A stretch of DNA of 64,000 nucleotides, from assembly GCA_019095985.1 (NCBI GenBank), contig CM032663.1, forward strand, positions 18,699,649 to 18,763,648. Reading direction: 5' to 3'. Each line of letters opens with the position of its first letter. Within the stretch, counting starts at the first letter, position 1. This document shows positions 14,106 through 23,784 of this stretch, piece by piece. Made by a program: the position numbers and the translations under genes. The DNA is from Streblospio benedicti (Eukaryota; Annelida; Polychaeta; Spionida; Spionidae). A model generated the notes under the pieces. It saw nothing but the letters and a program-made list of their open reading frames with translations. It searched no databases and was not told the DNA's origin.

Positions 14106-16250
14106 CCTGCTACTTCTAGGAAAAAGCTATTGATTTTATTAAACTACTAAGCGTGTGTTCACACATACGCGACATCGCTTGAGCGACGAGCGACGAGGCG
14201 ACGAAGCGACAGGCGATATTTTCGGTCTATCATGTTTGCATTGAGCCGTTCACACATACGCGACGAAGAGACGAGGCGATATCGCTTGAGCGATTTTTTC
14301 GCTTCATGAGCGATAAAATCGCCTCGTTGCTAGGCGATTTCCCTGGAACACGATCGTTATCTCATGTAGTCTAGCATTTTTAATTGATCTTTTATATGAT
14401 TATTGACCAGCACTGTTTAATTGATTTTAGTTGACACTTAGTACACCACACAGTACACCACACAGTATTGGAATCGTTAATTTTTGAAAATTTGTTTGAG
14501 AAAACCAAGAAGTAAGAAATAATTAACATGGATAAAGTCCCCCCAAATAAAATTGAAAAGCTAATATTGTTAGTAAAAGACCGACTGAGTGTGTATGATT
14601 ATTCCATGTTTAGCGTCGACAGTACCTTCAATGATTCAGTATCGGCCAATATATAAACTATCTGGAAAAAAATGATCAATTGGAGATAAAGATTTTTTTT
14701 TATACTTTCAAGCAAAATCGCCAGTGAAAATCGCTTGCAAAATCGCGTGTGTGTGAACACCAAATCGCCCATCGCCTCATCGCCTCATCGCTAGGTCACT
14801 CCGTCGCTCAAGCGATATCGCGTATGTGTGAACGTACGCTAAGAAAAGCTCCAAAATCAATGAACATCAAAGAGATGCACAGAACAGCGTGCATGTCAAT
14901 CATAACTGTAGTGCAGAAGTGCATATCAGTCATACAGCCGACGTAACTGTAGTGCAGAAGTCCGACCATAGGCGTCTAGATCTATATGTTTAGCAGTGAC
15001 TGTGCCGTGTTCTGTTATGATTATGCAGTGTATTACTACATATTATTGCATTTTGTAATTTATTAATAAATTATCTTGTTAAATGTGTTGAATATATGCC
15101 AGTTTATTTTTAAACAGTATTGTAATTGTTTAGAAAGACTGATAAATACAAAACCGGGTTCGTTGTGTAACATTGATTATTTCAATACCTTCGGTCTTGC
15201 CGTGATATGCCCCAAGAACTTGCCCAATAAAATAATCAATGTTACCAACTCACCCGGTTTTGTCTATATAAGAGACACTTGCCACAAGATCACCCTGAAG
15301 GATTTCAAGGTTGTGGCGTGTGAGGAACACAAACTACACAGGAAGATTCGCGAGTTAGAGATAGGTGTGTGTGTTCTCCGGGAATGAACCGTGACGCCGG
15401 CTACGACCTGCTCCCAGTCACATGACTCCGCCACCATGGTGGTCATGTGACTATCTGAGGTGTTTCATTCGGCCCAAAGAGGGTGTTGAGAAAACAGCAA
15501 AAGCCTCGCCATAGAGCACAATTAAGGCTCCTATAGGTATCTTAATAAATCATTCTTTGAGCAATTGAAATTTTCTTACTTCTTCATTTGTCAATCCATA
15601 TTCCGCATCGAAGTGAAACACGCCTGCACTTTCTGGAATGACACTTGCAATGAATTTGGTACCTGTCATTACAAACCTGAAAAGCAAACCACAGAACACA
15701 TACAAACAAATTGATATTGCTATGAAGAAAGTTTGTTTCATTTACCTGCCACAAAATGTCTAATAGTTACTCAATAACATCAATTGTATGATAAAATATA
15801 ATGAAGACATATATAAAACATGTTATTTACATATTTCATAAGATCATCCATCTCACCTGTCATATGTGCAGGCAGAGGCACTTACAGTGGTATCCATACC
15901 ATCTGTGATCCACCATTTATATTCAGGTGTATTTATCAAGAGTTCAGACTGCTTAACGTTACTCAAGTAACTGCAGTCAGCATTGAAATCCCCCATCAGT
16001 AAGATGTCATCGGTTGCCCACATGGATTGGATCTCGTTGTGGACTGTTCTAAGGCCATTAATCTCTTCAAAGGCTGTCTCAGGTGAAATGTGAATCCCAA
16101 CAAGCACAAAGTCAGATACATCTGAAATAGAACGACAGCTGTTGAAAAGGTACATATGATCAATAGTATCGGTAAGGATAAACCTGGAAGTTCTATCTGA
16201 CCATCACGAGCAAAAAAGTTCCTTTTTTGTGCCAAGAGGTATTAAGGTAG
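12772..16250 (-). CDS. Secreted DNase I-like endonuclease (5' end not resolved)
   Basis: Split gene for a DNase I family enzyme, a Ca/Mg-dependent secreted endonuclease that nicks double-stranded DNA. Exons from 5' to 3' on the minus strand: about 16250-16184, 16121-15857, 15676-15580 and 12909-12772. All the junctions between them keep frame. Visible family motifs are the catalytic His in GIHISPE, the metal- and phosphate-contact motif LLMGDFNADCSY, the second disulphide Cys in ACTYDR, and the terminal SDHYP with its catalytic His. NADCSY and ACTYDR supply the conserved disulphide pair. The upstream exon seems to need one fewer T in a T6 run near 16215 to stay open, probably a sequencing slip. 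The N-terminal exons (signal peptide, first catalytic Glu) were not found. The last intron is about 2.7 kb and holds a Penelope-like element. Confidence 0.85.
13438..15540 (+). mobile_element. Penelope-like element, degraded, flanked by inverted repeats
   Basis: Around 13514-13960 the translation resembles the C-terminus of Penelope-like retroelements: a basic VPVYPIYGVYQKNLL-like stretch, then NTIKSMLLSPKD, then SGIIYEVCSPQCPYKYI followed by ETGRT, the usual GIY-YIG endonuclease entry motif. An approximately 75-base arm at 13438-13512 recurs inverted at 15468-15540, bounding the element. A MITE (14151-14839) sits inside it. A 103-codon open frame at 15076-15387 lies in its right part and was not identified. 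The element is in the last intron of the DNase I gene. It is broken in several places. Family call is from motif order, not from a search. Confidence 0.6.
14151..14839. mobile_element. PIF/Harbinger-type MITE, 689 bp
   Basis: Terminal inverted repeats of about 37 bases: the left end begins GCGTGTGTTCACACATACGC and the inverted right end begins GCGTACGTTCACACATACGC, each followed by a GCGA-rich subterminal region. Flanking TAA on both sides is a 3-bp target duplication, as is typical of PIF/Harbinger (TWA). No transposase is encoded. The subterminal regions are packed with GCGA/TCGC motifs on both strands, which may be transposase-binding repeats. It lies inside the Penelope-like element, so it inserted later. 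Confidence 0.8.
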
Positions 16251-16731
16251 GATAGCGAATGAGTTTACTCCCAGTATCCACAATACTCGCAATATATTAC
16301 GTTTGCACCCAGCAAAACCAGGGGCACATCACTTACTTCTTTAGCATTATACATTATATTGCCACAGAACTGGGGTGCACTTTTGGCGCTGGCCTAATAG
16401 ATTCCTGGCATTATTCACTTGATATACCAGTACTAATAGTAATACAACAAAAATTAATTTACAGGAATGCACACGCCAATTCAGAGGCTATTATCAAAGA
16501 AGAAATGGAATAGAACTTGAAATGTAATGTTTGCTAACTTCAACGTCTTATCTTATTATAATAAATAATATGTTCATTACCAGTCCATTATATTTTGATG
16601 GGTATATTTAGTTACTAAGATAAAAAGAAAATTGTTTTGCTCTCCCATAAGCTATAGAACTTTTATTGGAAATATAATAATACTGATAGACATCACATGT
16701 GCACATTTTCAGCCTTTTACTACTATCAGTG

Positions 16732-16833
16732 TTACCAGAAAACCATGTTCCAAATAGAGTCTATTTCAGTTAAAAAGATAATGGGAATCCTAAGTTGGAG
16801 TTCTATGGGATAGTGATCACTCACAGCGTTTGC
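16732..16833 (-). CDS. Last exon of a second DNase I-like gene
   Basis: After an acceptor ending GTTTCAG, a 34-codon exon reads ANAVSDHYPIELQL and then a short divergent tail to TAA. The core matches the last exon of the DNase I gene next door (AKKVSDHYPIELQL) but the tail differs fully, so it is a paralogue and not another copy of the 6.4 kb unit. Its upstream exons should lie at higher coordinates but the 100-N gap at 16956 begins only about 120 bases away, and none is recognised beyond it. Partial gene. Confidence 0.7.
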   Translation of the reverse strand, partial: ANAVSDHYPIELQLRIPIIFLTEIDSIWNMVFW

Positions 16834-16955
16834 CTGAAACGTAAATACAGATATTGTCTTTCCAACTAACTTAATAAGGAAATGTGAATAATGTGGTCAA
16901 ATCAACGTATACAAGAAAGTATATACAGTAAGTGTACCTGGTCATTTGACAATCC

Positions 16956-17055
16956 NNNNNNNNNNNNNNNNNNNNNNNNNNNNNNNNNNNNNNNNNNNNN
17001 NNNNNNNNNNNNNNNNNNNNNNNNNNNNNNNNNNNNNNNNNNNNNNNNNNNNNNN
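16956..17055. other. Assembly gap, 100 N
   Basis: Exactly 100 N, a placeholder length. The sequence just after it (17056-17232) is dominated by runs of T, A, C and G and looks like low-quality read end, not normal genomic DNA. Confidence 0.95.
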
Positions 17056-17244
17056 GTTTGCCCCCGCAAAACCCAACCCCCTTTGTTAAAATTGGGGTTT
17101 ATTTTTTTTGTTTTTTTTAATTTTTAATTTCATCTTTTCTAAAATTTTAAAAACCCTGACCCCTCTTTTTTCTTTTTTTTGGAAAAAATATATCCTTCCA
17201 CTTTTTTTTTTTTGGGGGGGGGGGAAAAATTTCCATACTTGCCC

Positions 17245-17590
17245 GATTCAATTCATCTCAAATGATGTAGTATACGTAGACTGGTGATGTACAGCAGAAC
17301 CATATCCACTAATTACCGTATATCCTTTTCCATACATCACCATAACTTTGCTTCTTGATAGATATGTTTTTGGGTGGAAAATGGCATTATATTTTCCCAA
17401 CCAGTGTGGCCAATGCGTCAATCTCGTTCTTTGTACCATGGTACATGTAGCTTTGTACAGCTGCAGAGACAGGCTGTTCAATACCAGACTTCACTACATG
17501 ATCAAAATGATGCTGTTGGTTATTAAGTGTATCCATACCAATAGGTTTGAACAAAGTGCTGCCAGTCACCAATGCATTTTCTCTTAGCTT
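17245..17590 (-). pseudogene. YqaJ-like exonuclease fragment
   Basis: On the minus strand an open frame reads LVTGSTLFKPIGMDTLNNQQ and soon after YMYHGTKNEIDALATLVGK, then an overlapping frame continues with MVMYGKGYTVISGYGSA. The order TGST...GxxNEIxAxATLxGK...VISxxGS matches YqaJ/lambda-exonuclease-like proteins (PD-(D/E)XK fold) that are abundant, often transposon-linked, in invertebrate genomes. The frame is interrupted once and both ends are missing, so I call it a fragment. I first considered a DNase I exon and rejected it because the frame runs on well past where a DNase exon would end. Confidence 0.45.
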
Positions 17591-17599
17591 AAACCAATT

Positions 17600-18378
17600 T
17601 TCGTTTTTGATCTGTACAATTTATATTTATGCAAACAAAAGGTAGTGACATAGATTATAAAATAACACTACAGTAAAAAAAGTTGAAAAATAGAGGCCAT
17701 TACCCACAACCACAAACCGTGTTTATGTGGCCATTACCTGTAACAGTGGTGGGCCATTACTCGTCTCAAACACGCACCCCAATGATCACTAATTACTCAG
17801 AAAATATCATACTACAATAATGATAAACCCGACCCCTAGAATTTCACATGTGCGTTGCTTTTATACAACATTTAAACATAACACATAAGACTATAATTAG
17901 AGAGAATTAATAACATAACCTTTCTAACCGATGATGTTGTCCGCCATTTTGTTTACTAATAAAGGCAGATTTTGCTATTGGTAAAGGCAGTTTTTTTGCT
18001 ATTGGTGGTAAAAGCCGCTTTCGGATGGTGAAGTTGGGAATCCCCACACACATTTTTATCATAAACAAAAGAATGAATGTAGTTTCATTTCAATCATTGC
18101 AGGTAGTACTTTGATCCAATAAATGTTCACGTGACTGCTTTTAATAGTTCACAATTACTACATATGTTATTTAATGGAACTGTAATTGTTATGAATGTTT
18201 GATTGAAAACCACTATAACCATAACACCATTGTAATATATTCTCTTGCACATAAATTAGGATAAGGACATAGAATTGCAAAGAAATTAATGGATTAAAGA
18301 CGCACCACAAAATATTTGATCATCACGAGTGATATATATGTACAATTAACATATTTGATATTGTATTTTAATACTTAG
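17600..18378. other. Intergenic, no gene recognised
   Basis: Upstream flank of the death domain-SH2 gene. It contains a few short direct repeats of GGCCATTAC (about 17694-17770) and of a GCTATTGGT-like motif (about 17975-18010). The promoter must lie here if the gene starts at 18401, but I see no convincing TATA box or initiator. Confidence 0.4.
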
Positions 18379-18400
18379 AAGGGACACTACGGCGCAAACT

Positions 18401-21400
18401 ATGCGCTACAAAACACTTTGTAGAATTTCCGATTGTCTCACAGACAATTCTAACAATGACTGGCGAGTTTTGGCAGACGAACTTGGATATGACAGAACCG
18501 CCATCCTCAGATTTGAGGATATGGGGAGACGGTTGGCGACGAATAATGCGTGCTATCACATGCTTGATGATTGGCTCAAATCGGATGGAGCCACCATACA
18601 CACACTGAAGACGAAATTGAAGGATATCGGGCGACTGGATGTCGAAGCCGTTCTCGAACAGGAAGAGAACAGTAAGTAAACTTAGCAGACAGCTCCTGTT
18701 ATACAGTAAAATATAACAAAACGTAGATTGCCATCACACACCCAAAAATGGACTACCTGCCGTAAAATGTGACCACCTTAAATTGTAATCAAGTTCGGGA
18801 AGCTCACATGTCTTATTCTCTGACTTAGTTCTATGAGACTGACACTAATCAAACGAGTTTGAGGTGTATATGCTGTTTCGTATATCATACGTCTAGATAC
18901 GTAGACAAGTGGCCCGTACACTCGTCGGCTCGGCTTGTGACCTCACGGGAGATCCAACTTTGACGAAGCGTACGTTGGTCAGGCCATGCTGGTGACAGAG
19001 AGACTGACTTGGTGTTGTTTTAATACTCTATACAACAAATACAATATATATAGGATGTCTACATGTATATAGGCTACATATCCCCCAAGGTTAAGTACAT
19101 ACGCGTCACCATAGAGACTAGCATTTCTAGTGTTTCAGAGGTGCTTTGATGGGTCAGATTTGGGATAGGCCTATATTCCGACCACTAACCCCGCCCTCAC
19201 AAATCCAGGATAGGGCCTATCATAAATCCTGTGTCTTCTGCCGTAATGAGTATAGGACATACGTGCATGATTATTAGATCGACGTTGCCCAAACACTAGA
19301 CCGAGATCCACGAGAGAAACAGGCTTTTATTACGATATATATACTTTTTTAAAATAAAGTCTTCATGTAAGCAGTCAGTTTCATAATCACAATTCTCATC
19401 AGAAATCGAAATGGTATGTATTGGCGCAGTGGGAAAAGTGATCCAAAATAGCATTATGTGATAACGCAACAGTACTCTTTGCATATAACACACATAACAT
19501 TCAGGTCACGTATGTCACTGAAATTTGATCTGTAAATCGCACCCAGCCAATGATGTAATCGTGTTAATATGTCATCGTGTCTAACACTAGGTGTACAAAA
19601 AAAGGCAAACTGCATCAATGGGTGGGTGTGAGTTAAAGGACATGTCTTTTGAAAGGAGCTCTAAGAAAATTAAATTAAAAATCTTTTCAACGCCACTTAA
19701 AACAATAAAAAATCAAATCCATTGATGCAGTTGCCTATGGTGTACAAGACATTTTTCTCTTATACTATCACTCGTGCATGGTAAATAATATACATATGAT
19801 ATAGCTGTGTGTGTGCGTGTGTAGATGTATACTAGTGGTGGTAACCAGTTAAAAATGATTAAAATATGGACAATAGAATTTTAAAAGGTAATTGAACCAT
19901 AAATATGCTCATTAATGTGATATACGTTCAGTCAAATAACGAGTACCAGTACATAAAACTAGCTACTAAAGGTGACGTGGCAAGCGGGTCATAAAACATT
20001 TCAAACAAGATGAAGATGTGCTAAGAATTGGAATCATTTTTGCTGTTCAATAGTTAAGCACCGAGTATGTGCCATTGATCATGTTTCGTATACATGCACA
20101 ACAAACTGACGTGACAACCTCACCTTTGGTTGGGTGGGATCAAGGCGATTCATGGACTGCAGAGATTTTGCCGGCAAAATTTCCAAAAACAATTTAAGGG
20201 ACCATTTAGAATTTATCACAGGTGGGGGGCTATCAATTTTTTCACAGAAAATTTACCCTTATTTTTAGAGATTCTGTACAAAAATTTCCTGTTTTGTATT
20301 ATGGATTGGACATTCATCAAATCGGATTTGGGTTAACTCTGACAATGATTGCGTTAACTGTTGGGGGTGGGGGTGGGGTGGGTGGGCTGGTCATCAATTT
20401 CTATCACAGGAAATTAAGGGGGGGGGGGTTGTTACCATTTTTTCATAGATTTGAGGGGGGACTATCAATTTTTCACAGCATTTTTGGAAAATTATCCTAC
20501 TCCACCCTGTCATAAATACTGAATGGTCCCTAAGCTCATCTATATGTAAACCTTGTTCGAAAATTAAAGAAACACACCCCTAAGTATATTACATTTAAAA
20601 CAAACCAAAAGCAACACGCGAACACCATTTACTCACTGGTCACAACACAGTTCTGTTACTGACTAAAAAGAGAACTCTTCATCATTTATTATTTCAGGGC
20701 TGTTTTCGTTCACGGCCGCACTGCGGCATGGCAGCCATGTGGAGAGACTGGACGATGTGAGCGCCCACCCGTCCAACACCGTACGGGAGGCGTACGAGGG
20801 CGTACTCGCGGAGAAGGGGCACCAATGGGACGACATTGCTCTCGTCGGGCCCAAGAAAATCGACCGAGAAACTAATAAACCCTTGGCGCTAACTGGAAAC
20901 ACTGAAATGAGCAGCTTCATTGTAAGTTAGTTGGTCGTGTAGTTTAAATTTGCATGAACGTGTTATTGTTCGTATAACTTTTTATGTTCTCTCTGTACGA
21001 ACAACTGTTCAGTTGGTAAAATACTAAATATTCATTTTGAGAAAAATCCTTTAAGATTTTTCTCAAAATGAATATTCAGTATCGTACAATAAGAAATCCA
21101 ATGAATCTGTTCAATATATGTTCAGATGGTAGATGGTATGATTTATGTTCTATGTTGCACAGTTGTAACAGTCACAGGGATACATTCTATTATCACTTGG
21201 TTTCATAACTGCTGGACTTGGATTTTTTCTGACCTCCAAATCCACTTGAGAGTAGCCTAGTATGTAACCCAGGCCCGCGTTCGTGGTGTCTGTGTATGTG
21301 TGCGCGGGGTGGGGTGGGGGTGGGGGGAGTTTAAGTGCGATACTTTCTTCCGACAAGACTACATATGAAATAATCGGGGAAACTAGTTAAGGTATGCTTT

Positions 21401-23781
21401 AACCGATAGCTCGGGAGCAGAACCCCCTCCTGTATTCACTAAACCGAATCATCCTTAATGAAAAGCTGAGCACGGACCTGTATGATTAAAGTTGTTGAAG
21501 CAATACTCGTATATATGTAGTATTCAGTTTAAACGATGGGGAATTTTCTGACTGTGCTCTTTCCTCTCTTCTTATCATGCTGTGTCTGTTGTCAATATGA
21601 ATGAGGAAGAACATTTTGAATGTTTGATTCTTTTTTTTCTAGGGTTTGCAGCTCAGCTTCGAAGTCAAGGTATATTTATTGAATTTCCGTTTATATACAA
21701 AAACGCTACAATTATGTACGTAACATATATTGAAACACCTTCACACATATTTTGTTGTGCTCTAAGCATAATTTATTGATTACTAGTATATGCTTGTTTT
21801 AATGGGAGCATATTGTATATGTATACATTCTTTTTGCAAGCACAACGTAGCTACAAACACAACACCGAGTTTGGTTGAAAGTCGACCTTCTGCACCCCAC
21901 TCTGGTACGGATACGCTTGTGATTCCACTGCCAAACCGTTCGCCTACTAATAGCATGGATACTGGGGACAACTCTAGAGAAGACTCTTTTGAAGACCCCA
22001 ACTACAACTATACAAGGGCCATATTAAGAGAAGGTGACGAAACGCATTTAATGCAAACCCACGCGCCAGACATTACTAGAAACGCCACAGTAGGAGGCTC
22101 GCTAGCTACACCAATAGTTACTGGTGGGTACCAGCGACTTTCAGACGTCACTAGAACCGAAACTGATGCTAGACAAGTATATGCGTCCATGGCAGAAAAC
22201 AACGATGATGACTATTATCATGACGCACGTACACCTGATTTTCGGGGCCAATTGCACAGAGAATTAGCACAACAAGGCGTTGGTAGCGCATCCAGAATTC
22301 CAGTAGAACATTTAGACTCAAGTTCAACTTCTATATCATCAGTCGGTACTCCCCAATATCCTCCCTATAGGACGAGTGCCTATTCACCCCTCAGCTCACC
22401 AGAAATCACCCCAGACACGAGTGTCAGCGCCGATCGTATTAAACTTCTATTTAGAGATACCACCAGCACTGACGGGGGAAGTTCAATACAGTACATTTCT
22501 AAAGCGCCAGGTACGTGGGGTTTGCTGCTTTCTCTCTATAGCTCTCCGCTAGTGTGTAAACATATCGGTAGCAGCACATACTCAGTGTCTTATGTATATA
22601 TATACAAAAATGTACAAACTGGCGAATAACATTATACCAATAGGTAAAGTCTTATATAACACATGTTTTAGGGGAACGTCCATTCTCTGGGGCATCCAGT
22701 ACCATGTCCGTCGCCGACTCGCTGCCTGGACACCACTTGCAGAGTGTTGAGGTTATGTCCCAGTCTGGAAGGACAATAAGCTGGAGAAGCGAGAAACATA
22801 GTCAGCATTTCAATCAAGGTAGTACTGACATAATAATGATCTAAATCGTTATCACTTTAAACTGACATCTGCTATGGGAGCGAATTTATTTACCGGTGCA
22901 TCTACCCTAGCTGAGCTGGAAGGCCTGGAGGGGGCTGTAGGCGGAATTGACATCCCCTATCATGGAACAGTCAGTCGCGAAGAGTTGGTTAGCTTGGTAC
23001 ATAAGGGTACCCCAGGCTGGTATCCCAACTTTCCAAATAGCAAAAGACAAGTAAGAAAGGAGGAACTTTTAAATGTATACACTATACACTTGACATGTTC
23101 TCGACTTGCACACACTTGCAATTAGATAGATGCTGATTTATCTTTTATGGTCGTATCAACGAATTAATACATTTCTATAAACTAATTTTTTCTCTCAACA
23201 GATGAAAAGTTTTATGACTGAATACCTTAAAGAAGATGGGCGATATATGTTCAGACCTCACACAGAAAAGTCAAAAGCATCGACGCGAACTAATCTAATG
23301 GTGTCCGTCATGTAAGTGTATCATCAAAAGGAATAAGTTCTAGCACGTTCACTCAGTATAATGCTCGTAATGATGCATCAATATTATGTATTTTGTCCAT
23401 AGTACATGATGTGCCATAGTTAGTCATTTAATGTGTGCAGCGCGTTATGTTAATTACAGTTTTATCCTAGCCTGATTTGCCCTGTAAATAATCATGATAT
23501 TTCAATTCAATTCAATTCATTTATTTCAGACATAACATGTATTTCATGTTTACATTTTCAGACATAGGCAGCAATTCAAGCATTTCATTATCCATAGAAA
23601 GACAAACTTAGCAGGAGTCGAATATTTCTATTTCTACAAGGATCATTTTAAAGCAAAAAGCATTGACGAGTTGCTGGCACATTATGAGCACCATGATCTA
23701 TTTGACCCTAGAGATCCCACTCCCTTGGTTGGATTGAGACTTACTAAACCTATTTTTAAACCATGTGCATCCATACAGTGA
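18401..23781 (+). CDS. Death domain-SH2 adaptor protein, 602 aa, 8 exons
   Basis: Exons: 18401-18671, 20698-20921, 21643-21669, 21841-22510, 22672-22818, 22911-23050, 23202-23311, 23562-23781. All have GT-AG borders and every phase agrees, giving 1809 nt and one stop. Residues about 5-87 form a death domain (DWRVLADELGYDRTAILRFE ... LLDDW-type helix 5 as MLDDWL). Residues 91-174 are unassigned. Residues 175-455 are a Ser/Thr/Pro-rich linker with Tyr motifs YQRL (271) and YASM (288). An SH2 domain spans about 461-595: IPYHGTVSREEL, GRYMFRPHTE with the phosphotyrosine-binding Arg511 of the FLVR position, FKHFIIHRK, and LLAHYEHHDL. No kinase or TIR domain. ATG at 18401 has A at -3; a possible acceptor at 18378 leaves room for an upstream exon. 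An AATAAA lies 23 bases after the stop. Confidence 0.85.
18672..20697 (+). other. Intron 1 of the death domain-SH2 gene
   Basis: 2.0 kb intron from GTAAGT to TTATTTCAG. It contains G-rich degenerate repeats at about 20220-20500 in which a TATCAATTTTTTCACAG-like unit recurs next to G tracts. No other gene was recognised in it. Confidence 0.6.
21027..21076. repeat. Perfect 22-bp inverted repeat in intron 2
   Basis: Arms 21027-21048 and 21055-21076 are exact reverse complements (AATATTCATTTTGAGAAAAA is the start of the left arm) with a 6-base CTTTAA loop. Transcribed within the adaptor pre-mRNA, it would form a tight hairpin. The loop and stem are short for a microRNA precursor; a miniature foldback is as likely. 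Confidence 0.85.
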
Positions 23782-23784
23782 TAA

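Noticed and set aside
15076-15387. 103-codon plus-strand frame as an independent host gene
   Set aside because: It lies between the inverted arms of the Penelope-like element and has no recognised family, so it is treated as part of that element.
17245-17590. Reading as a DNase I exon (HHFD and SG resembling the penultimate DNase exon)
   Set aside because: The frame runs on without a usable donor into residues that fit YqaJ-like proteins better.
23531-23561. Alternative acceptor (TTATTTCAG) for the last adaptor exon
   Set aside because: Its use would shift frame and lose the SH2 C-terminal half; the acceptor at 23561 keeps phase.
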